Counted from the first letter of the stretch, positions 1 to 5,769 are shown. The stretch is DNA of 7,758 nucleotides from Candidatus Methanomethylophilaceae archaeon (GCA_017395275.1 JAFPVN010000315.1:1-7758); one strand, 5' to 3'. Notes: generated by a model not told the origin, from the sequence alone. Program-made: numbers and translations.

Positions 1-324
1 CATGCGGAGAGGGCGTTCAGGAACGGCACCCACCGTTCGAAAACGTTCCTCACCGAGACCATAATGTATATCGCAGGCGAGAGGCAGGCTGGACGCGCAC
101 TGAAGAAGATGAGGCCCGTCTCCGATTCCGAGCCGAGGGTGGCCGTCCTCTTCGACATAGACGACCCCAAGCTGGAGGATATCGGTCTGGTGCGCGACGA
201 TTCCGTAGTCGGGGGGACCCCGGAGAAGGCGGAGGCGATGGGTCTGGACACCCACGGCCTCGACGTCACGTACGACGAGCTGGCGCTGGAACTCGTGGCC
301 ATGCTCGATGTAGAGAAGATGTGA
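1..324 (+). CDS. Cgi121-like KEOPS subunit, C-terminal part (5' end outside window)
   Basis: The reading frame is open from the first base and ends at TGA 322-324, leaving 107 residues of a gene that begins outside the window. The visible part starts HAERAFRNG and continues TETIMYIAGERQAGRALKKM. This resembles the core of Cgi121/TPRKB proteins, where a strand ending in a GERQ-like motif is followed by a helix. Cgi121 binds the kinase Bud32 in the KEOPS complex, which with Kae1 transfers threonylcarbamoyl to tRNA A37 (t6A). Family members are about 150 residues, so roughly a third is missing. An ATG lies at 64-66, but conserved-looking sequence precedes it in frame, so it is unlikely to be the start. 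The gene converges on the zinc-ribbon gene with no spacer. The assignment rests on motif resemblance only; the far C-terminus (LDTHGLDVTYDELALELV) is not diagnostic. Confidence 0.62.
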   Translation, partial: HAERAFRNGTHRSKTFLTETIMYIAGERQAGRALKKMRPVSDSEPRVAVLFDIDDPKLEDIGLVRDDSVVGGTPEKAEAMGLDTHGLDVTYDELALELVAMLDVEKM

Positions 325-1707
325 TCACTCGCGCTTGGACTTCTTCTTCCAGGCCTTCACCTTGTCCTTGGTGATACCTATCTTCCTCAGCCTGGAGACG
401 GCGTTGCGCTGTGCCTCCTTGTCGTCGCTGGTGAGGTCAAGATATCTGACGGCCATGTCCATGACCAGATCGACGTACTCCGATTCGTGGAGTTTGCTGG
501 AGACGATTATGTCCATCGCCCTGCCCATGTCCGCCACGACGTCGTCGAAGTCCTCGGCCTCCTGGGCCCTGTGGACCAGGCACTTGACCTCCATGGAGGC
601 CTCGGTGGCGTTGACGGGCTCGGAGTACCTGACGATCATGTCGTTGAGGTCGTCGGTCCTGTCGTAGGGATGGAGGCCGTTGGCGAGACGGTGCTCGTAG
701 CGCACCATGGTGAAGGTGTCGCGGAGCATCGGGATCCTGTCCCCGCATGCGTCAGCTATGGTGTACATGGAATCGATGATCGTGTCGAAGGAATCGTCCG
801 GGATGCTGTCGAACATCGTGAAGAGGAACATCATCAGATTGTCCAATGTGTCCTCGGTGACGCCGGGGGACGAGACTATGGGCTTCCATTCCTCGGCCAC
901 CCTGTCCACCAGGGCCGGTATGTCGTCGGCCTTCCCCAGCAGCATGGCGATCAATGCCATGCCCTCCCAGTAGGTGCTGCGGTACATCTCCGACGCGCCC
1001 TCCGGCCTGACGGGTTCGGCGGCCTTCAGCCTCTCGTATTCGGATACGATCCTGTCCCTGACGGCGCATTCCCTGTCCCTGACGGTCTCGGCGCACATGC
1101 TCAGTATGCCGACCGAGGTGGTGCCGTCTATGCCCGGGAGGATATCCAGTATCCTCCCTATGTATCCGTGGACCTCCTCCTCGGGCATCTCGCCCTCGGA
1201 CGCTATGGTGAAGAAAAGATGTATGCATCCGAACATCGGGTCGTCCTCGGCGTCCCCGGTCCCGTTCGGCAGCGATCTGAGAGTGAGATCGAGGGCCTCG
1301 CGGACGCAGTCCATGGCCTTCGCCGTGTTCCTGGTCCCGCGGTAGTCTATGCCGGTCTCGCACAGCAGGTGTATCCTCTGCACGTCGGCGGTGAGGGCAT
1401 CGGGGTACTGCGAGGGATCGAACCTGTGGAGCAGCGTGGCCGAGTTCGTCTCCGCGTTCATGATGTAGGGGATGTCGGTATCGGACACGATCCATCCGTC
1501 GACGCTCTTCATGACGGAGAACTGTCCGCATCTGGGACATTCGAAGGTGACGGTGTCCCCCTCCTTCACCCCCCTCATGAGGACGGTGGGATCCAGCGGG
1601 AGGGACTTGCCTCCGCACTCGGGACAGTAGCTGCTGCTCATGCGGTCGATGAACCTCTCCAGCTCCGCCGTCATCCTGGCGGACCGTCTGCCTCTGCTCT
1701 GAACCAT
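325..1707 (-). CDS. Unrecognised zinc-ribbon protein with long alpha-helical C-terminal region
   Basis: This 460-residue protein matches no family I can name. A treble-clef or zinc-ribbon-like module sits near the N-terminus: CPEC (Cys28, Cys31) and CPRC (Cys57, Cys60). Such ribbons bind zinc and often contact nucleic acid or protein. From about residue 100 to the end the sequence is rich in acidic, amphipathic helix-like stretches that look like TPR/HEAT-type helical repeats, though I see no regular consensus. The tail is basic (KAWKKKSKRE). There is no signal peptide or membrane segment, so it is probably cytoplasmic. I chose ATG 1707 because a TATA box lies about 29 bases upstream, giving a leaderless or nearly leaderless mRNA. 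ATG 1674 (MTAELERF, 449 residues) is the alternative, also without a good Shine-Dalgarno. The frame stays open to 2154, but that extension lies antisense to the DUF35 gene and is rejected. Confidence 0.8.
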   Translation of the reverse strand: MVQSRGRRSARMTAELERFIDRMSSSYCPECGGKSLPLDPTVLMRGVKEGDTVTFECPRCGQFSVMKSVDGWIVSDTDIPYIMNAETNSATLLHRFDPSQYPDALTADVQRIHLLCETGIDYRGTRNTAKAMDCVREALDLTLRSLPNGTGDAEDDPMFGCIHLFFTIASEGEMPEEEVHGYIGRILDILPGIDGTTSVGILSMCAETVRDRECAVRDRIVSEYERLKAAEPVRPEGASEMYRSTYWEGMALIAMLLGKADDIPALVDRVAEEWKPIVSSPGVTEDTLDNLMMFLFTMFDSIPDDSFDTIIDSMYTIADACGDRIPMLRDTFTMVRYEHRLANGLHPYDRTDDLNDMIVRYSEPVNATEASMEVKCLVHRAQEAEDFDDVVADMGRAMDIIVSSKLHESEYVDLVMDMAVRYLDLTSDDKEAQRNAVSRLRKIGITKDKVKAWKKKSKRE

Positions 1708-1730
1708 CGGGAGGGTTATGCCCGTCAACG

Positions 1731-1743
1731 TATAATATAAAAT
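1731..1743 (-). promoter_or_regulatory. TATA-box promoter of the zinc-ribbon gene
   Basis: On the minus strand this reads ATTTTATATTATA, an AT-only island in GC-rich sequence. The box centre (about 1736) is 29-30 bases ahead of ATG 1707, so transcription should begin within a few bases of the start codon. That fits leaderless mRNAs and explains the missing ribosome-binding site. It lies directly after the hairpin that follows the DUF35 gene. Confidence 0.6.
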
Positions 1744-1745
1744 GT

Positions 1746-1759
1746 CCCCCGGAAGGGGG
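1746..1759 (-). terminator. Possible hairpin terminator of the mevalonate operon
   Basis: Ten bases past the DUF35 stop (1770-1772), the sequence forms five G-C pairs around a four-base loop (minus strand CCCCC TTCC GGGGG). It is followed by ACATTTTATATTATA. A GC hairpin and then a T-rich run could end transcription of the HMG-CoA synthase operon. Archaeal termination depends mainly on T-runs, so the hairpin may be incidental or act on the mRNA 3' end. The T-rich part doubles as the TATA box of the next gene. Confidence 0.35.
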
Positions 1760-1769
1760 GTAATCGGTT

Positions 1770-2174
1770 TCACTCGTCGGGGACGAACTTGTATCCGTAG
1801 TGGATGACGCCGTCGGGACCGTCGGTCTTGATCTTCCTGAGCACGGCGCGGACGGGCATGCCTATCCTCACATCGGCGGGATCCACGTCCACCAGCTGCG
1901 CCGAGATCATGATCCCGTCGGTGGTCTTCACCATCGCCACGGCGTAGGGCTTCAGCTTGGTGGTGAAGTCCGGCGCGTCGTGGATGATCGAGAAGGTGTA
2001 CACCTCCCCCTTGCGGGATATGCTGTAGGGCTCCATCTTGCCGATGCTCTCCCTGCGGCACACGGGGCACATGTTGCGCTTGGGGAAGTAGACCTTGCCG
2101 CAGCAGGGGCACTTGGATCCCTCCAGGTTGTACCTTCCGGGGATCTCCCTCCACTCTTTTGCCACGGATGACAT
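1770..2174 (-). CDS. DUF35 OB-fold, acyl-CoA-associated zinc-ribbon protein (thiolase/HMGCS complex partner)
   Basis: This 134-residue protein has the DUF35 layout: a short N-terminal helix (EWREIPGRYNL), a rubredoxin-like zinc ribbon with Cys22/Cys25 and Cys36/Cys39 (KCPCCGK, MCPVCRR), then an OB-fold domain from about residue 55 (GEVYTFSIIHDAP, PYAVAMVKTTDG). Length is typical. In methanogenic archaea this protein bridges thiolase and HMG-CoA synthase and lines the shared CoA channel; it is not itself an enzyme. It is the last gene of the operon. Its ATG shares one base with the thiolase stop (TGATG), and GGAGG at 2186-2182 lies seven bases upstream, a good ribosome-binding site. Stoichiometric coexpression with the two upstream enzymes is expected. 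The family assignment is secure; the complex role comes from known homologues and the gene order. Confidence 0.93.
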   Translation of the reverse strand: MSSVAKEWREIPGRYNLEGSKCPCCGKVYFPKRNMCPVCRRESIGKMEPYSISRKGEVYTFSIIHDAPDFTTKLKPYAVAMVKTTDGIMISAQLVDVDPADVRIGMPVRAVLRKIKTDGPDGVIHYGYKFVPDE

Positions 2175-3340
2175 CAGATCGCCTCCAGTATGCTGACGGT
2201 GACGGCGGAACCTATGCCTCCGACCGACTGGGCGAGCCCGTATTTGGCGTTCGCTACCTGTCTCTGGTCCGCGGAGCCTCTGAGCTGCTCGGCGATCTCC
2301 ACGATTTGGGCGACCCCGGTGGCACCGATGGGGTGTCCGCGGGCCTTGAGGCCTCCGGAGGTATTGATGGCGATCTTGCCTCCGATCCTGGTCTCCCCGT
2401 CCAGGACCGCCTTGCCAGCCTTTCCGCGCTCGAAGAACCCGAGGTCCTGCAGGGCCATGATGCCCGATACGGTGTAGTTGTCGTGGACCTCCGCGACGGA
2501 GATGTCCTTGGCGGTGATGCCTGCAATCCTGTACGCGTTCTGGGCCGCGACCCTGGTCGCCTCGTATGATGTGATATCATCCCTCTGGAACAGTGCCAGA
2601 GTGTCGCTCGCCTGACATACGGCGGATACCTTCACGTAGGAATCGGTGTACTTCTTGGCGTCCTCGAGGGGACAGATCACGACCGCGGCCGCACCGTCGG
2701 AGATGGGTGCGCAGTCGAAGAGTCCGAGGGGCGTCGCCACCGGTCCCGACTTCAGGACGGTCTCGATGGGTATGGCCTTCCTGAACTGTGCGTTCGGATT
2801 CAGTGCCCCGTGGGCATGGCTGTTGACCGAGAACGACGCGATCTCCTCGCGCGTCGCTATGCCGTCGTGTATCATCCTCTGCGCTATCATCGCATGAAGC
2901 GAGGCGAAGGTCAGTCCCATACCCGCCTCCCATTCCGCATCGGCGGTCTGGTCGAGGATGAGGTTGACGTTGGCGTCGTCCATGTCGGTCATCTTCTCCG
3001 CACCGGCGACCACGGCGATGTTGTGCATTCCCGATGCGACCGCCATGACACCCTGCCTGAAGGCCACGCCTCCCGAGGCGTCACCCGCTTCCACGCGCAC
3101 GGCGGGGATGTGGTTGGATGCCAGTCCCGAATAGTCCGCGATGAGCGCATCGATGTGCTTCTGGCTGATGAAACGTCCCGCGGCCATGTTTCCGATGAAC
3201 ATTCCGTCGATCTCCGAACCGGACAGGCCGGCATCGGCTATCGCCTTCAGTCCCGCCTCGATACCGATGTCCCTGAAGGACTTGTTCCAAAGCTCACCGA
3301 ACTTGGTGACCCCTACTCCTATGATTGCTACGTCCCTCAT
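2174..3340 (-). CDS. Archaeal acetyl-CoA C-acetyltransferase-family (SCP2-type thiolase) protein with Asp at the catalytic Cys position
   Basis: The 388-residue protein is co-linear with archaeal acetoacetyl-CoA thiolases, which join two acetyl-CoA at the head of the mevalonate pathway. Family landmarks are MRDVAIIGVGVTKFGELW at the N-terminus, GAEKMTD near 113-119, LFDCAPISDGAAAV (208-220), EVHD with His286, and GGLKARGHPIGATG with His336. The usual nucleophile motif VEAACASGG instead reads VEAGDASGG, so Asp87 (codon GAC, 3080-3082) replaces the cysteine. The EVHDCF-type motif is EVHDNY. A normal acyl-cysteine ping-pong reaction therefore looks impossible unless another residue substitutes. 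Start ATG 3340 fits the family; an upstream in-frame Met (3397) adds 19 unrelated residues. GGAGTGAT at 3351-3344 is an excellent Shine-Dalgarno that overlaps the HMG-CoA synthase stop. Family membership is firm; catalytic activity is uncertain. Confidence 0.9.
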   Translation of the reverse strand: MRDVAIIGVGVTKFGELWNKSFRDIGIEAGLKAIADAGLSGSEIDGMFIGNMAAGRFISQKHIDALIADYSGLASNHIPAVRVEAGDASGGVAFRQGVMAVASGMHNIAVVAGAEKMTDMDDANVNLILDQTADAEWEAGMGLTFASLHAMIAQRMIHDGIATREEIASFSVNSHAHGALNPNAQFRKAIPIETVLKSGPVATPLGLFDCAPISDGAAAVVICPLEDAKKYTDSYVKVSAVCQASDTLALFQRDDITSYEATRVAAQNAYRIAGITAKDISVAEVHDNYTVSGIMALQDLGFFERGKAGKAVLDGETRIGGKIAINTSGGLKARGHPIGATGVAQIVEIAEQLRGSADQRQVANAKYGLAQSVGGIGSAVTVSILEAI

Positions 3341-3343
3341 GCT

Positions 3344-3351
3344 ATCACTCC
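3344..3351 (-). promoter_or_regulatory. Shine-Dalgarno of the thiolase gene overlapping the upstream stop
   Basis: The minus strand reads GGAGTGAT, three bases before ATG 3340 and nearly complementary to the 16S rRNA tail (GGAGGTGAT with one G missing). The TGA inside it is the stop of the HMG-CoA synthase gene. This decides the thiolase start and implies translational coupling. Confidence 0.7.
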
Positions 3352-4403
3352 GACGAGGGCATGACGATCTTGTCCTTGAACATCGCATACCTCGCATAAT
3401 CGATCACGACCGTCTTCGCCATCCTCTGGGCGACGGTCGGGGCGTTCTCCCTCCTGTAATCCTTGATGTTGTCCGTGACCGTGATGTCGAACGCATCGCT
3501 TCCGGCTCCGGATCCGTACGACGTGACGAATATCCTGTCGCCGGGCTCGGCGACATCCAGCACCGATGCGAGTCCGAGGGGGACGGCACCGCTATAGGTG
3601 TTGCCGATCTCGGGCGTCAGCAGTCCCTGGGCGATCTGCTCGTTGGTGAATCCCAGCTGGGCAGCGACCCTGGTGGGGAACTTGCCGTTCGGCTGGTGGA
3701 AGATTGCGTATTTGTAATCCTCGGGTTTGGTGCCCATGGCCTCCATCATCATCTTCGCCGCGGAGGTGACATGGCGGAAGTACGCGGGCTCCCCGGTGAA
3801 CCTTCCTCCGTGCTTGGGGTAGGGCATGCCCTCCCTCCTCCAGAAATCGGGCGTATCGGTCGTGAAGCTCAGTGTCTTGTTGATCTTTGCGATGATGTTC
3901 TCGCTTCCGATGAGGTACGCCGCGCCTCCCGCGGATGCGGAGTACTCCAGCGCATCCCCGGGTGCTCCCTGGGAGGTGTCCGCTCCGATCGCCACTCCGT
4001 ACCTCACCATGCCGGAACCTACCAGCCCCATGCAGACCTGTATCCCTGCGGTACCGGCCTTGCAGGCGAACTCCATGTCCGCCGCGGTCATGTTCGGAGT
4101 TGCGCATATGGATTCCGCGACTATGGTGGCTGTCGGCTTTACAGCGTACGGGTGGGATTCGGATCCCACGTACACCGCGCCGATGTCCTTCGGGTCCACG
4201 TCGGGCACCCTCGCCATCATGTTCCTCGCCGCCTCGGCGGCGATGGTCACTACGTCCTCATCCGGTGAAGGGACCGACTTCTGATTGATGAAAAGTCCCT
4301 TTCCCATCGCTTTCCCGTCGACTCCCCATACCCTTCCGATCTCCTCAGGCTTTATCCTGTAGCGGGGTATGTAGGCGCCGTAACTGACTATCCCTACGTC
4401 CAT
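3345..4403 (-). CDS. Hydroxymethylglutaryl-CoA synthase, archaeal type
   Basis: This 352-residue enzyme condenses acetyl-CoA with acetoacetyl-CoA to give HMG-CoA, the committed carbon skeleton of the mevalonate pathway to archaeal isoprenoid lipids. The thiolase-superfamily fold is seen from MDVGIVSYGAYIPRYR onward. The catalytic triad is intact: Glu82 in GSESHPYAVKP, Cys114 in EFACKAGT, and His236 in FHQPNGKFP. These match Glu79/Cys111/His233 of the Staphylococcus enzyme with a constant offset of three. GNTYSGA (267-273) and SYGSGAGSDAF (295-305) are the other conserved loops. I chose ATG 4403, which shares its A with the regulator stop (TGATG); the codon before it is TTG and could only add one residue. 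GGAAGG a few bases upstream is a plausible ribosome-binding site. The downstream thiolase begins four bases after the stop, consistent with the archaeal HMGCS/thiolase/DUF35 complex. Confidence 0.96.
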   Translation of the reverse strand: MDVGIVSYGAYIPRYRIKPEEIGRVWGVDGKAMGKGLFINQKSVPSPDEDVVTIAAEAARNMMARVPDVDPKDIGAVYVGSESHPYAVKPTATIVAESICATPNMTAADMEFACKAGTAGIQVCMGLVGSGMVRYGVAIGADTSQGAPGDALEYSASAGGAAYLIGSENIIAKINKTLSFTTDTPDFWRREGMPYPKHGGRFTGEPAYFRHVTSAAKMMMEAMGTKPEDYKYAIFHQPNGKFPTRVAAQLGFTNEQIAQGLLTPEIGNTYSGAVPLGLASVLDVAEPGDRIFVTSYGSGAGSDAFDITVTDNIKDYRRENAPTVAQRMAKTVVIDYARYAMFKDKIVMPSSE

Positions 4404-5095
4404 CAAATCCCTTCCTTGTATTTCTCCAGTCTTTCTACTATCGTTTCAACGGACATGTCCGTCGATACCAGCGGGATCCTCTCCAGTCTGGAGAGCTTCA
4501 CCGCCAGCGGGTCCACCGCATCCGGTTTGTCGTAGACGACCAGCGCGGGTGTGAGCGGATGTGCCCTGATGGCGATCATCGGCGAGCGCCCGTAATGGAC
4601 GTCGGTGAAGATGAGCGCCCTCTCGGTGCTCCATCCGTATATCTTCATGTAATCGTTGGAACTCAGGAGCATGATGGTCTTGAGAGAATTGACTATGGTG
4701 TAGCCGTAGACCATCTTCTGGGGGAGCTTGTCCGGGTTGAGGTTGGTGCCCCCGATCTCCTTTATGAACTGGTCCATCGGGACGCCGTTCCTGAACTCGC
4801 CCATGGATATGATGCACTCCGACATCGCCTCGGGCACGTACTTGGAGATGGTCTGGGAACCCGTCTCCCTGTCCAGTTCGATGAATGCATCCACCAGCTT
4901 CTTGATCAGTCCCGCTCCGGGCGACTTGCGCCTTCCGGATTCGTAATCGCTGATGACCGAGTGGGAGACGCCCATGGCCTCCGCGAGCTGGTTCTGCGAG
5001 AGTCCGAACTCCTCCCTCCATTTGCGGATGGTCATCCCGGGTTCGTTCGAAAGAGTAATCTCGCCTGCGATCTTCTCCTTCAGTTCCTCTATCAT
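4403..5095 (-). CDS. Archaeal HTH (XRE-type) transcriptional regulator heading the mevalonate operon
   Basis: The 230-residue protein has a Cro/CI-type helix-turn-helix at about residues 22-60 (REEFGLSQNQLAEAMGVS, then SVISDYESGRR), the part that binds DNA. The remainder (about 85-230) is an uncharacterised domain with IYGWSTERALIFTDVHYGRS and ALVVYDKPDAVDPLAVKL. It fits the archaeal predicted-regulator family COG1709, and I infer that this domain senses a ligand or oligomerises. Such regulators are often adjacent to HMG-CoA synthase in archaea. It is the first gene of the operon and overlaps HMG-CoA synthase by TGATG, so it probably regulates its own transcript and isoprenoid precursor supply. 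ATG 5095 is 25-26 bases from the TATA-box centre, implying a leaderless mRNA; there is no Shine-Dalgarno. An ATG at 5105 opens a different frame. Confidence 0.88.
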   Translation of the reverse strand: MIEELKEKIAGEITLSNEPGMTIRKWREEFGLSQNQLAEAMGVSHSVISDYESGRRKSPGAGLIKKLVDAFIELDRETGSQTISKYVPEAMSECIISMGEFRNGVPMDQFIKEIGGTNLNPDKLPQKMVYGYTIVNSLKTIMLLSSNDYMKIYGWSTERALIFTDVHYGRSPMIAIRAHPLTPALVVYDKPDAVDPLAVKLSRLERIPLVSTDMSVETIVERLEKYKEGI

Positions 5096-5116
5096 GGATG
5101 CACATGGCGGGGACCC

Positions 5117-5124
5117 TATATAAT
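5117..5124 (-). promoter_or_regulatory. TATA-box promoter of the regulator-HMGCS-thiolase-DUF35 operon
   Basis: The minus strand reads ATTATATAGGG. Its centre is 25-26 bases ahead of ATG 5095, the normal TATA-to-start distance in archaea, so the predicted first transcribed base is the A of the start codon. The core is nearly symmetric (TATATAAT on the plus strand), so it could also serve the divergent small ORF at 5180, giving a leader of about 34 bases. Confidence 0.65.
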
Positions 5125-5133
5125 GATGTCGAA

Positions 5134-5154
5134 TCCGTCATCCGTCAAATGACG
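5134..5154. promoter_or_regulatory. Candidate operator: tandem TCCGTCA repeat plus CGTCA-AA-TGACG palindrome
   Basis: Plus strand: TCCGTCA is repeated exactly twice head to tail (5134-5140, 5141-5147). The second copy forms a palindrome with TGACG at 5150-5154 around a two-base AA spacer. The cluster lies 10 bases upstream of the operon's TATA box, in the BRE/activator zone, and between two divergent transcription units. A dimeric HTH protein such as the one encoded next door could bind here. The binding partner is inferred. Confidence 0.4.
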
Positions 5155-5179
5155 AATATACCTGTGAACTGAGGGGAAT

Positions 5180-5287
5180 ATGTCATCTGAAAAATCGTAT
5201 CTGGCACATATCATTCCCGGGATCGACGCCGTGATGGCATCCCTAAGGATGGCAATCAAAAAGTACATCCCCCGCAGCGCGTTCTAG
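5180..5287 (+). CDS. Possible small protein of 35 residues upstream of the flavodoxin gene
   Basis: ATG 5180 opens a 36-codon frame ending at TAG 5285-5287, five bases before the flavodoxin start. GAGGGG at 5171-5176 lies three bases ahead of the ATG, a plausible ribosome-binding site. The product begins MSSEKSYLAHIIPGIDAV and ends in a basic stretch (AIKKYIPRSAF). It reads as one short amphipathic helix with a positive tail; I recognise no family. The flavodoxin start has no Shine-Dalgarno of its own, so this ORF may be a translated leader coupled to it. The alternative is a plain untranslated region: the frame is short enough to arise by chance, and only conservation could settle it. Without this ORF, 5096-5292 would hold only promoter elements. 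Confidence 0.38.
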   Translation: MSSEKSYLAHIIPGIDAVMASLRMAIKKYIPRSAF

Positions 5288-5292
5288 GCATC

Positions 5293-5769
5293 ATGGTCAC
5301 CATCGTCTACGCATCGCAGGGCGGCAGTTCCGGGAGATACGCCGGATGGCTGTCCGAACGTCTAAAGGCACCGTGCTTTCCCATCGGTTCCGTGCCCGAA
5401 AACATCGACGACGACATCGTGTTTATAGGATGGAGGTCCGGACCCGCGATCGTCGGTCTCAGTGACGTCCCCTGCAGAGACAGAATCATCGCCGTGATAT
5501 GCGTCGGCCTCGAACGGTACGACGAGAAGGCCATGGATATCCTGAAGCGGAAGAACTCCGTCGGGGACCTGTTCTACGTGCGCGGGGCGATGGACAGGGG
5601 ATGCCTGAGATTCGGCCAAAAGATACTCCTTGGCATCGTGAGCATCAAGATGCGCCTGTTCGACCGCAGTCCCGAGGACAGGAAGGTGAGGGAGGTCATG
5701 GACCATGGAGGCGATCTCTCCTCCGAGGACCAATTGGACCCGTTCGTATCCTGGTTCGGGAACAGATGA
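5293..5769 (+). CDS. Flavodoxin-domain protein (HemG/flavodoxin_5-like)
   Basis: This 158-residue protein begins with a flavodoxin strand and phosphate-binding loop (MVTIVYASQGGSSGRYAGWL, residues 1-20), where the Ser/Gly-rich loop would hold the FMN phosphate. A second typical segment is DDDIVFIGWRSGPAIVGLSD (about 39-58). Toward the C-terminus, FYVRGAMDRGCLRFGQKILL resembles the region of HemG-type flavodoxin-domain proteins that follows the last strand. It probably binds FMN and transfers electrons in the cytoplasm; partner and substrate are unknown. HemG itself oxidises protoporphyrinogen, but nothing here points to heme synthesis and that role should not be assumed. The start is the first ATG after the small ORF; no ribosome-binding site is visible, which suggests coupling or an unrecognised leaderless start. 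The stop is TGA 5767-5769. Confidence 0.78.
   Translation: MVTIVYASQGGSSGRYAGWLSERLKAPCFPIGSVPENIDDDIVFIGWRSGPAIVGLSDVPCRDRIIAVICVGLERYDEKAMDILKRKNSVGDLFYVRGAMDRGCLRFGQKILLGIVSIKMRLFDRSPEDRKVREVMDHGGDLSSEDQLDPFVSWFGNR

Noticed and set aside
487..1740. 417-codon plus-strand ORF
   Set aside because: It is antisense to the zinc-ribbon gene. The composition (Gly/Val/His/Asp-rich) is what G/C-rich third positions produce on the opposite strand, and no motif is seen.
1708..2154. N-terminal extension of the zinc-ribbon gene to 2154
   Set aside because: It lies on the same strand as the DUF35 gene but in another frame, its translation is low-complexity Arg/Gln/His-rich, and a TATA box separates it from the real start.
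3341..3397. Thiolase start at the upstream Met (3397)
   Set aside because: It adds 19 Arg/Ser-rich residues overlapping the HMG-CoA synthase end, while MRDVAIIGVG at 3340 has a near-perfect Shine-Dalgarno and is the family N-terminus.
3141..4268. 375-codon plus-strand ORF
   Set aside because: It is antisense to HMG-CoA synthase and the thiolase start, both of which carry clear family motifs.
4401..4406. TTG start at 4406 for HMG-CoA synthase
   Set aside because: ATG at 4403 directly follows it, gives the normal MDVGIVSYG start and forms the TGATG overlap.
5096..5141. Regulator-overlapping minus-strand ORF beginning at 5141 or ATG 5105
   Set aside because: Its frame reads a His/Arg/Gly-rich shadow of the HTH gene; ATG 5095 is at the predicted transcription start.
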